A stretch of DNA of 9,505 bases from an uncultured Oscillibacter sp. (GTDB taxonomy: Bacteria > Bacillota > Clostridia > Oscillospirales > Oscillospiraceae). A program made the translations under genes and the position numbers. Below the pieces are notes generated by a model that saw only the letters and a list, made by a program, of their open reading frames with translations, did not search any database and was not told where the DNA came from. Shown piece by piece: positions 1 through 6,850 of the stretch (positions within the stretch are counted from its first letter, which is position 1; each line of letters begins with the position of its first letter). Location: the NCBI GenBank assembly GCA_946183175.1, contig CAMHBH010000082.1, positions 1 to 9,505 of the forward strand. The letters are read 5' to 3'.

Positions 1-2962
1 GCCGGATATCGGGGTGTAATCCCGCGGTGTCGAACGAGGGCCAGTAGCCGTGCAGGCCGCCTTTCTCGGGGATTTCCGGGAGCGTGATTCCGCTCAAATC
101 GTCCTCGTAGTTGAACGGTATCCGCTCGACTTCCACGCCGTCAATGACGAACACGACCGCGCATTCCGTGAACTCCTCCGGCGGGGCACCCTCAATCAGA
201 AGCGTTTCCCACGACGCCGGCTCCGCGATTCCGATATAGCTGATACCGTCGATTCCGCCGACGCCCGTGTCAAGGAAGAGATTCCCCTGTATTTTGCCCT
301 CGGCGGTGTCGGCGCTCCCGGCGATGGAACCGATAGACTGTAGCCCGTCCGGGACGGTGGCGAACGTCGGGATTGCGCGGCAGTTGCGGAGTACGTCGGC
401 CTCCCCGGCGATACCGCCCACGAAGCGTTCCCCGGACACCGTACAGCGGCTCCAGCTCTCCCGGACGATTCCGCCCGAACGCCCCGCGAGGCCCCCGGCG
501 TAGCCGCCCGCCGTACTCTTGACCGTGCCGTAGTTCTCGCACGCGACGAGCGTGCCCAGGTTCATACGCCCCACGATTCCGCCGACGTAGTCTTTACGGG
601 TCGTGACGGTGCCCTCGTTGCGGCAGGCCTGAATGACCGCGCGGGTTTCGAGCGTACTTCCGAACGTCTGCGGCCCGGTGATGTCGTCCTCGGGGTCGAT
701 GTCGTACTCAATGCCGACCATGCCCGCAATGCCCCCGGCGTTGCGGTCGGCCTCCAGCGCGCCGATATTGACGCTCTCCGACAGCTTGCCCAGGCGCGTA
801 CCCGACACGTCGTGGTCGGACAAGTCCGTAATGACGGTGTTCGCGCCTACGGAACCGGTATTGATATTTTCCAGCGTCCGGAGCATGGATTCCGAGACCG
901 CCGTCAACTGCTGGCTGATTCCCTGCAAATTCGCCGACACGGAGTTCTCCATACGGTTGACGGCTACGGTCAGCGCGTCCGCCGTATTCGTCAGGGTGCC
1001 CAGCGCGCTGTAAAGGGAGTTACCCGTACTGCGCAACTCCTCCGTGTTACTCGTCACGGTGACGCTGACGGGCCCCGTCTCCTGCAAGTCGGAGACAGAA
1101 CGGTACAGTTCGGTTGCCCCGGTCTCCAATTCCACCCCGATTCCGCTTAACGTATCGGCGGCGGCGGCCATTTGCGACATGGGCGCGAGTAACTGCCCCG
1201 ACGGGTCTTCCAGATTCCGGAGTGACGCCGCCAAATCCGTCGCCGCGCCCGACATCTTCGACACCGCGCTTAAATAGGAGTTTGTCGGCTGTCGCAGATT
1301 GCGGAGGCCCTGTTCCAGTCTGTCCCAGTTGAGGGAAGAACGTTGCGCCAGAGAGGAAATGCTGTCCACAATACTGCGGAGCGCGGAAATCTGGTCGCGC
1401 AAAGAGGAGTTGACACGGCCAATCGCCGACTGTACGTCGTTGGTATTGAGCGGGAAGCCCCGGTTCAGGGAACTGCCGATAGATTCCAGCGCGTTCCGGC
1501 GCTGTGTCTCGGCCTCGGCTACTCCGCCGACGGCGTCGGCGAGTTTCCAGAGGGCCTCTTTCTGCGCGGCGGTATCCTGTACGAGTACGGCGCTTTCGAG
1601 CTCCTCCATGCCGATTTGCAAGGTGGAGAGCGTATTCGACAAGCCCTCCGTCGCGCCGCGCAGGGATTCGTTGTTACTCCGCAGGGCGTCGATGGTCGCC
1701 TCTTCGAGAATGCGCGTATTCTCCAGGGCGCTGATGGACGCGTTAAGCTGTTCTTCCGCCGTCACGGCGAGGGTAAGCGCCCCGGAGAAGGTCGTAAGGG
1801 ACATCGTGATTCTGTCCAGCGCGCCCGCCACCGACGAGGCGATGGAGCGAATATTCGTGACGGTCGTCTCCCGACTGCGTGACGACTGGCTTACAAGACG
1901 CTGTGCCAGGTCGCGCGCCGTGTTCGTATTCCGCTGAAGCTGTTGGAACTGCCGCGACAGTCCGGACACGTTGGCCTCGTTGCCCGTCAGGGCGCTGTCA
2001 ATCAATTCCGTGAGGGTGTTCAACTGACTGCGCAGCTCGGAAAGTACGGTGGGGTCGGCCAACAGCGTAATATCGGGCTCGGCCTGCCCGGCGATACCGC
2101 CGATATCCTTCCGTCCGCGCACGTCGCCGCGATTCTCGGCGGCGGCCAAATAGCCCGACTGCCGCCCGACGATTCCGCCCGTATTGTAGCCGGTATGCGG
2201 CACGCCGACCGTGCCGACGTTGGTACAGCTCTGCAAGACGCCCGTGGACGTGCCCGCGATTCCGCCCGTATCGAAGAAGGCCTCCGAAACCTGTACGGAT
2301 TCGCCGGGGGCGGAGGTGTTGACGGCGGATTCGTTCCAGCATTTGAGGAGCAGTCCGCGGTTACGGCCCACGATTCCGCCCGTGCGGCGGCGGCCCTGTA
2401 CGGTGCCGTTCATCGTACAGCCGGATACTTCCCCGGTCTCCATGTTCTCCCCGACGATTCCGCCGACGTTGTAGCGGCCTACGACGCTTCCCGTGAATAC
2501 GCAGTCGAGGACGCTTCCGGCGTTGATACCCACGATTCCGCCGACCTGTTCGGCGTCGCCGCCGGGCTGTACGGTGCCGGAGACGTTCAGGGAGCGGATA
2601 ATCGCGCCCTCCTGCACGTAGCGGAACACGCCCATATTGGAGCCCGTCGCCGTGAGGTTGAGGCCCGAAATCGTGAAGCCCTCCCCGGAAAATTCCCCGC
2701 TGAATGTGGGAATCGGAAGGAAACTGCGTCCCGTCAAATCGAGGTTGCGCGTCAGGCGGATAAGTTTTCCTTGCGACCAGGTGTTGACCGTACAGGCCCG
2801 CGCGAACTCCCGCAAGTCGGTGAGCGAGGAAATCAGGTACGCGCCGGTTTCGGGGTCGGTCTCCAGCGCGCAGGCGCGGGGCAGACTGTCCGCAATCGTC
2901 CAGAAGGACAGCACCAGCGACAGCAGTACCGCCGTCACGGAGCGGAATTTAGTTTTCCTCAT
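1..2962 (-). CDS. Secreted GLUG-repeat / long-helix surface protein (C-terminus beyond window)
   Basis: I translated this frame from the ATG at 2962 to the window edge: 987 residues with no stop. Residues 1-32 look like a signal peptide: basic start, hydrophobic core and a likely A-C-A cleavage site at 30-32. Residues 41-105 match the usual entry into GLUG proteins (ISSLTDLREFA, then NLDLTGRSFLPI and FSGEGFTISGLNL). GGIVG-type GLUG motifs start at residues 141, 167, 195, 233, 262 and 288, and again at 743, 794, 823 and 849, with a GSIAG variant at 878. Between the blocks, residues 305-700 are Leu/Ala/Ser/Gln/Glu-rich and cysteine-free, and 305-503 contain no proline, so a long coiled coil is likely. 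Residues 930-987 (VVFVIDGVEVERIPF, LPEIPEKGGLHGYWP) resemble Listeria-Bacteroides type surface repeats. The start is supported by GGAGG 9 nt upstream and by translational overlap with the exporter gene. Exact function is unknown; an extracytoplasmic partner of that exporter is my inference. A C-terminal anchor cannot be seen. Confidence 0.85.
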   Translation of the reverse strand, partial: MRKTKFRSVTAVLLSLVLSFWTIADSLPRACALETDPETGAYLISSLTDLREFARACTVNTWSQGKLIRLTRNLDLTGRSFLPIPTFSGEFSGEGFTISGLNLTATGSNMGVFRYVQEGAIIRSLNVSGTVQPGGDAEQVGGIVGINAGSVLDCVFTGSVVGRYNVGGIVGENMETGEVSGCTMNGTVQGRRRTGGIVGRNRGLLLKCWNESAVNTSAPGESVQVSEAFFDTGGIAGTSTGVLQSCTNVGTVGVPHTGYNTGGIVGRQSGYLAAAENRGDVRGRKDIGGIAGQAEPDITLLADPTVLSELRSQLNTLTELIDSALTGNEANVSGLSRQFQQLQRNTNTARDLAQRLVSQSSRSRETTVTNIRSIASSVAGALDRITMSLTTFSGALTLAVTAEEQLNASISALENTRILEEATIDALRSNNESLRGATEGLSNTLSTLQIGMEELESAVLVQDTAAQKEALWKLADAVGGVAEAETQRRNALESIGSSLNRGFPLNTNDVQSAIGRVNSSLRDQISALRSIVDSISSLAQRSSLNWDRLEQGLRNLRQPTNSYLSAVSKMSGAATDLAASLRNLEDPSGQLLAPMSQMAAAADTLSGIGVELETGATELYRSVSDLQETGPVSVTVTSNTEELRSTGNSLYSALGTLTNTADALTVAVNRMENSVSANLQGISQQLTAVSESMLRTLENINTGSVGANTVITDLSDHDVSGTRLGKLSESVNIGALEADRNAGGIAGMVGIEYDIDPEDDITGPQTFGSTLETRAVIQACRNEGTVTTRKDYVGGIVGRMNLGTLVACENYGTVKSTAGGYAGGLAGRSGGIVRESWSRCTVSGERFVGGIAGEADVLRNCRAIPTFATVPDGLQSIGSIAGSADTAEGKIQGNLFLDTGVGGIDGISYIGIAEPASWETLLIEGAPPEEFTECAVVFVIDGVEVERIPFNYEDDLSGITLPEIPEKGGLHGYWPSFDTAGLHPDIR
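317..736 (-). repeat. Distal GLUG repeat block
   Basis: GLUG-type motifs at protein residues 743 (GGIAG), 794 (GGIVG), 823 (GGLAG), 849 (GGIAG) and 878 (GSIAG, degenerate). Copies two to five are 26-29 residues apart, matching the period of the proximal block. The 51-residue gap after the first holds an Asp/Glu-rich loop (YDIDPEDDITG). Cysteines again recur between motifs (IQACRNEG, LVACENYG, SWSRCTVSG, LRNCRA). Confidence 0.75.
863..2050 (-). other. Long helical/coiled-coil segment within the GLUG protein
   Basis: This codes for residues 305-700. The composition is dominated by Leu, Ala, Ser, Thr, Asn, Gln and Glu with heptad-like hydrophobic spacing. It has no cysteine, and no proline from 305 to 503; prolines then appear at 504, 559, 587, 594 and 631. 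The break around 500-510 (RGFPLNTNDV) could be the turn of a hairpin, with two antiparallel helical arms returning the chain to the second GLUG block. The helical call is by eye; no coiled-coil prediction was run. Confidence 0.65.
2087..2542 (-). repeat. Proximal GLUG repeat block (six copies)
   Basis: Six GGI[VA]G motifs at protein residues 141-292 are spaced 26, 28, 38, 29 and 26 residues apart. Most are followed by a strand carrying Cys or Trp (LDCVFTG, VSGCTMNG, LLKCWNES, LQSCTNVG), which is typical of a stacked beta-solenoid. The DNA is also repetitive: the codons GGC GGA ATC recur in five of the six copies, and the sixth has GGC GGT ATC. Confidence 0.8.
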
Positions 2963-5219
2963 TGTCGGACACCTCCGTTTCCGCGCTTTCCCCTATGGGT
3001 TCGGCCTGTTTGACACGGTTTCCGGGCAGTAAGAGCAACGTTTGCGGCAAGACCCAGAGCGTCAGGAGCATGGACAGCAGGACGCCCGCGCCGGTGTAGA
3101 GCGTCAGGGAGGCCGCGACGCGGTTCATGGACGCCGCCCCCGCCGCGACCGCCGCCAGTGCCACGACTACGCCGCAGTGTATGAGCGTGGGCGAGGTCTC
3201 CCGGAGGGCCTCCGCCAGCGCGGCGCGCGAATCGGCGGACTGCTTGCGTTCAAGCCACGCCCGGGACAGGAGCACGGCAAACATCAGGCCGATTCCCATT
3301 TGCACGGCGCTGAGCAGGAAGTCGGCGAGGAAGTAGAGGCCCTGTCCGGAGAGTAGGAACAGAGAATAGGTCGTCCAGATACCGCCCTGAATCACGAGGG
3401 CGGAGACGAGCGACACGCCCGTGGAGCCCGTGACCATATACAGCACTACGAGCGCGACGGCCAGCGCGAGCGCGAAGAATACGATTCTGTCATGATGGAA
3501 GGCGACGGACAACTCGGTATCGCGCACGGCGTCGCCGGCGTACAGCGCGCCCTCGGGGTAGTAGCGGTTGACCGTACTCCGGAGCGTGTACAGGAAGGCG
3601 AGCGTCCGCGCGCCGCCCTTGGGAATCGAGAGGTTGAGCATTAAGCGGTGGTATTCCGTGCCGCCCATCTGCCGGAGCGCGTTTTCGGTACGCTTGCGGA
3701 GAAGTTCAAGCTGATTGCCCTGTCCCCAGTCGAGGGTGACGTAGCCCTCTTGGGCGCAGTCGCAGGCAAAGAGCAACATTTCCGCCAGCGGAATTGAGGC
3801 GTTGTCCAGTCCGGCGGCGAGGTGCCGCGACACGCCCGCCTGTTCGATATAGGCCGAATAGAGCTGCCGGGAGGTGTCCATGTCCAGATTCATCAGCTCG
3901 GCGAACTGTCGCGGCGTGAGGCGTTCGCCCAGCATGTAGCCGTTCATGGCCTCCATATTCGCAAGCCCCCGCGCCGTCTTGACTTCCTCCATGCGGGAGA
4001 GTTCTTCTAAAAGGTCGCTCTCGCGGCTGAAGTCGCTCGCGGGAATGAGTACGGAAAGGGTATTGTCCTCGCCGAAGAGGGTACGGATTTCGGCCTCGGC
4101 GCGCTGACTGCCCCACGGGAACCAAATCGGGAGCGCGTCGGCGCTGTACGTGCGGGGGAAGTAGCCCGCGCAGACGTTCGCGGAAAGGAGTATCGCCACG
4201 AACAACAGCGGCATGACGACGCGCGTCTGAATGGCGAAATCGGCCAGTCCGGAGGCGACTTTCTCGCGGGGGGGCGTGTTGTCGAGGGGTTCGCAGAGGT
4301 CGAGCAACAGCCCGGGGGTGAGTACGCAGACGGTGAGCAGTGTCAGGGCGACGGCCTTGACGAGTACGAGGCCGGGGTCGGCGCCGATTCGCAGGTGCAA
4401 GAGGCACATTGCCGCGCACACGAACAGGAGCGTCACGGACGCGCCGAAGATTTCCGGGGCGGTACGGCCCCAGGCAAGCAGTACGGCCTCGCGGGTACCC
4501 ATGCGCGCGCGGGCCGCCGTACAGCGCCGGAAGAGCGGCAGTACGCACGCCGCGCAGAGGGCAAACTGTACGAGCCCGGACACCCAGAGCGTCGCGGCGG
4601 AGAGCTCGCCGGACAGGAACCACGTCCCGCTGTTGAGCAGGAACGCCTCCCCGAACGTCAGCAACAGTACGCACGCCCCGGTCAGCGCCGGGACTTTCAC
4701 GAACAGCGCCAGCGCAACCAATACCGCCGTACACACCGCCGCCACCGCCAGCCAGATTTCCCCGCGAATGCTCACGCCCGCGGCGTCGACTATCGAGAAG
4801 TCGTAGCCGTTGAGCATGGCGCGCAACTGCGACAGGGCGTCGCGGGTGTCGCCGTCGCGGAACGTCACGGTCAGGAGCGCGCGCCCGGTCCGGTAGCCCG
4901 ACACCTCGTCGAAGTCGACCGACTGCACCCCCGCCGCCAGCGAAAGCCGCTCGGCGAGTTCGCGCGCCTCCGGCGCGGCGATGTTGTCCAGCAGAATGCG
5001 GCCCGTGACCGGGTCGGAGAACTCCGCTTCCATGACCGCCAGCCCGCGCGTACTCTCCGGCAGAACCGCGTCGGGATTCTCCCCGACGACTGTCCATTCG
5101 CTGGAGATACAGCACAAAACAGCCAGTGCAATGGCTATCAAAGAGCAGGCCCGCCGCCTGTCTAACGCGAACGTACACAGACGGGAGAAAAGCTCCCCTT
5201 TCTGAAACGCCTGATTCAA
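2949..5219 (-). CDS. MMPL/RND-superfamily membrane protein lacking both Asp-Tyr proton-relay pairs
   Basis: The 756-aa protein has the 12-helix MMPL plan: TM1 at about 24-41, a first extracytoplasmic domain 42-153, TM2-6 from about 155 to 306, TM7 at about 334-352, a second large domain 353-576, and TM8-12 from about 577 to 731. An acidic cytoplasmic tail ends in SDNEEN. Family hallmarks are visible, including RIGADPGLVLVK (277-288), GELSAATLW (204-212), VQMGIG (639-644) and the C-terminal GAGVLLSMLLTLWVLPQ. Family members export lipids, peptides or amphiphiles using the proton gradient, with an Asp-Tyr pair in TM4 and in TM10. Here those positions read Ala224-Cys225 and Met646-Phe647, so the energy coupling may be lost or altered. 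I chose the TTG at 5219 because AGGAGG lies 7 nt upstream and a clean promoter lies just before it. An in-frame ATG at 5435 would begin far upstream of that promoter and add a non-conserved, Pro/Arg-rich leader. The next gene overlaps its end, so the two likely act together. Substrate unknown. Confidence 0.85.
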   Translation of the reverse strand: MNQAFQKGELFSRLCTFALDRRRACSLIAIALAVLCCISSEWTVVGENPDAVLPESTRGLAVMEAEFSDPVTGRILLDNIAAPEARELAERLSLAAGVQSVDFDEVSGYRTGRALLTVTFRDGDTRDALSQLRAMLNGYDFSIVDAAGVSIRGEIWLAVAAVCTAVLVALALFVKVPALTGACVLLLTFGEAFLLNSGTWFLSGELSAATLWVSGLVQFALCAACVLPLFRRCTAARARMGTREAVLLAWGRTAPEIFGASVTLLFVCAAMCLLHLRIGADPGLVLVKAVALTLLTVCVLTPGLLLDLCEPLDNTPPREKVASGLADFAIQTRVVMPLLFVAILLSANVCAGYFPRTYSADALPIWFPWGSQRAEAEIRTLFGEDNTLSVLIPASDFSRESDLLEELSRMEEVKTARGLANMEAMNGYMLGERLTPRQFAELMNLDMDTSRQLYSAYIEQAGVSRHLAAGLDNASIPLAEMLLFACDCAQEGYVTLDWGQGNQLELLRKRTENALRQMGGTEYHRLMLNLSIPKGGARTLAFLYTLRSTVNRYYPEGALYAGDAVRDTELSVAFHHDRIVFFALALAVALVVLYMVTGSTGVSLVSALVIQGGIWTTYSLFLLSGQGLYFLADFLLSAVQMGIGLMFAVLLSRAWLERKQSADSRAALAEALRETSPTLIHCGVVVALAAVAAGAASMNRVAASLTLYTGAGVLLSMLLTLWVLPQTLLLLPGNRVKQAEPIGESAETEVSDNEEN
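2972..2976 (-). promoter_or_regulatory. Ribosome binding site for the GLUG protein, inside the exporter gene
   Basis: GGAGG on the minus strand lies 9 nt before the ATG at 2962, within the last codons of the exporter gene. Together with the 14-nt gene overlap it fixes the start and suggests coupled translation of the two proteins. Confidence 0.8.
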
Positions 5220-5226
5220 AACAGTC

Positions 5227-5232
5227 CCTCCT
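5227..5232 (-). promoter_or_regulatory. Ribosome binding site deciding the TTG start of the exporter
   Basis: A perfect AGGAGG (within GAGGAGGG) on the minus strand sits 7 nt before the TTG at 5219. No ATG or GTG in the same frame has a comparable site nearby, so this motif fixes a non-ATG start. Confidence 0.8.
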
Positions 5233-5268
5233 CGATTGACGATTTTCCGAAGGTCGAAACAACGAGAG

Positions 5269-5298
5269 ATTATACCACGCGCCCCCGCCCGTTTGCAA
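5269..5298 (-). promoter_or_regulatory. Sigma-A type promoter for the exporter/GLUG pair
   Basis: On the minus strand, TTGCAA (5293-5298) is followed by an 18-nt spacer and a perfect TATAAT (5269-5274), with TGG directly before the -10 box forming an extended -10. Transcription should begin near 5262, giving a 5' leader of roughly 43 nt before the TTG start. Confidence 0.75.
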
Positions 5299-5310
5299 CA
5301 AAATTTTCGC

Positions 5311-5339
5311 TTGTATCGGGGGGCGGCGGGTGGTAGAAT
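5311..5339 (+). promoter_or_regulatory. Sigma-A type promoter for fumC
   Basis: TTGTAT (5311-5316), a 17-nt spacer and TAGAAT (5334-5339), with TGG before the -10 box (extended -10). It points away from the exporter promoter, and the two -35 boxes are only 12 nt apart. The expected start near 5346 gives a leader of about 135 nt before fumC. Confidence 0.65.
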
Positions 5340-5480
5340 CGGCCCCGGGCCTGACGCTAAAAAGGAAAGAGACGGGCACGGCGAAAAGCGTGAATCCGTC
5401 GCCGGAAAGCGCCAGAAACACCGTGACCATCTCAAAGGACACTATAGCACAGGGCACCGACGAAAGCAAGGAGACTTACG
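5340..5480 (+). other. fumC 5' leader with possible RNA structure and RBS
   Basis: No credible ORF is seen here. GGCC-CCG-GGCC (5341-5351) could form a small hairpin at the start of the transcript. Around 5373-5402, GACGG can pair with CCGTC, and alternatively GGCGA with TCGCC; these pairings overlap and exclude each other. I do not recognise a known riboswitch class. AAGGAG at 5468-5473, 7 nt before the ATG, is the fumC ribosome binding site. Confidence 0.4.
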
Positions 5481-6842
5481 ATGAACGAAACCCGAATCGA
5501 ACACGACACTATGGGGGAAATCGCCGTCCCGGCGGAGCGCCGCTGGGGCGCGCAGACGCAGAGAAGTTTAGAGCATTTCCGAATCGGCTGGGAGCGTCAG
5601 CCCCGCGACATCCTGACCGCGTTCGCGTACCTGAAAGAAGCGTGTGCCCGCGCCAACGCGCAGGCGGGGATTCTGACGCCCGCACAGGCCGACGCCATTG
5701 CCCGCGCCTGTCAGGAAATCCGCGCCGGACAGTGGGACGACGAGTTCCCGCTGGTCGTCTGGCAGACCGGGAGCGGCACACAGACGAATATGAACGTCAA
5801 CGAGGTGATTTCGCACCTTTGCGCGGAGCGCGGCGTAGCGTTACACCCTAACGACCATGTGAACGCGTCGCAGTCGAGCAACGACACGTACCCCTCGGCG
5901 TTACACATTGCGGCGGCGCTCTCCGTCAGCCGCGACGTACTCCCGGCGGCGCAACGCCTCGCGGCGGCCTTCGCCCGCTTGGAGGCCGCCTACCCCGACT
6001 TGATACGAATCGGGCGGACGCACTTACAGGACGCCACGCCCTTGAAATTCGCGCAGGAAGTTTCCGGCTGGCGCGAACTCGTCGAGGCCCCGTGCCGGAT
6101 GTTGCGCGCCGCGCTCCCGGAATTGCAACGCCTCGCCATCGGCGGCACGGCGGTCGGCACCGGACTGAATGCCCCCAAGGGCTACGACGAATCGGCGTGC
6201 AGTTATCTCCGGGACATGACGGGCCTTGACTTCCGCCCCGACGCCAACAAATTCCACGCGCTGACGAGTAAGGACGCGCTGGTTTTCGCACACGGGGCCT
6301 TGAAGGCCCTCGCCGCGAACCTGATGAAAATCGCCAACGACATCCGCTTTGAGGCAAGCGGCCCGCGCTGTGGTATGGGGGAACTCCGGATTCCGGAAAA
6401 CGAACCGGGCAGTTCCATCATGCCGGGGAAGGTCAACCCGACGCAGTGCGAGGCCGTGACGATGGTCGCCGTACAGGTCATGGGCAACGACGCCGCGATT
6501 GGTTTCGCGGCCAGTCAGGGGAATTTCCAGTTGAATGTATTTCTTCCCGTGTCGGCCTACAATTTCCAGCAGTCGGCGCGCCTGCTCGCCGACGTGTGCG
6601 ACAGCTTCCGGGTGAATTGCGTGTCAGGAATCGTGCCCGACGCCGGACGCATGACCGAAAATCTGTACCGTTCCCTAATGCTCGTGACCTGTCTGACGCC
6701 GCGAATCGGCTACGAGCGCGCCGCCGGGTGCGCCAAATTCGCCCTCACGAATCACTGTACCTTGAAAGAGGCGGCGGTCTCGCTGGGCCTGCTCTCCGAA
6801 TCGGAATTTGACGAACTTGTCCGCCCCGAAAAGATGGTCTGA
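5481..6842 (+). CDS. fumC: Class II fumarate hydratase (fumarase C)
   Basis: Catalyses the reversible hydration of fumarate to L-malate; cytosolic homotetramer, iron-independent. The 453-aa length fits the class (E. coli FumC is 467). The N-terminus matches the family (IEHDTMGEIAVPAERRWGAQT at residues 6-26). Substrate-binding and catalytic regions are intact: TGSGTQTNMNVNEV (96-109), SSNDT (132-136), GRTHLQDATP (178-187) with the catalytic-region His181, GGTAVGTGLN (221-230), and the superfamily signature GSSIMPGKVNP (310-320) with the catalytic Ser311 and Lys317. The C-terminal end (ELVRPEKMV) also fits, so the gene looks complete and functional. The start has AAGGAG 7 nt upstream. It has its own promoter, is divergent from the exporter pair, and precedes an oxaloacetate-type decarboxylase operon on the same strand, which suggests a shared C4-dicarboxylate fermentation route. 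The aspartase and argininosuccinase relatives are less likely given the full fumarase-type motifs. Confidence 0.95.
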   Translation: MNETRIEHDTMGEIAVPAERRWGAQTQRSLEHFRIGWERQPRDILTAFAYLKEACARANAQAGILTPAQADAIARACQEIRAGQWDDEFPLVVWQTGSGTQTNMNVNEVISHLCAERGVALHPNDHVNASQSSNDTYPSALHIAAALSVSRDVLPAAQRLAAAFARLEAAYPDLIRIGRTHLQDATPLKFAQEVSGWRELVEAPCRMLRAALPELQRLAIGGTAVGTGLNAPKGYDESACSYLRDMTGLDFRPDANKFHALTSKDALVFAHGALKALAANLMKIANDIRFEASGPRCGMGELRIPENEPGSSIMPGKVNPTQCEAVTMVAVQVMGNDAAIGFAASQGNFQLNVFLPVSAYNFQQSARLLADVCDSFRVNCVSGIVPDAGRMTENLYRSLMLVTCLTPRIGYERAAGCAKFALTNHCTLKEAAVSLGLLSESEFDELVRPEKMV

Positions 6843-6850
6843 CGAACCAC

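Noticed and set aside
863..2050. Helical region considered as a methyl-accepting chemotaxis signalling domain
   Set aside because: It lies behind a signal peptide between extracytoplasmic GLUG blocks, and I see no conserved chemotaxis hairpin-tip motif. Any similarity is probably generic coiled-coil composition.
1943..3013. 356-codon plus-strand frame antisense to the GLUG gene
   Set aside because: Composition is that of a shadow (repeated DDSAD-like strings from antisense of GGI repeats). The opposite frame has a signal peptide, an RBS and clear GLUG motifs.
5428..5445. CACTATAGC considered as a second -10 box for fumC
   Set aside because: No -35-like hexamer at 16-18 nt upstream; the GTGACC nearby gives a 14-nt spacer.
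3706..5469. Long open frame (about 587 codons) on the minus strand within the exporter gene
   Set aside because: It overlaps the MMPL gene in another frame, is extremely Arg/Gly/Pro-rich, lacks a ribosome binding site and resembles no family. It is a GC-rich shadow frame.
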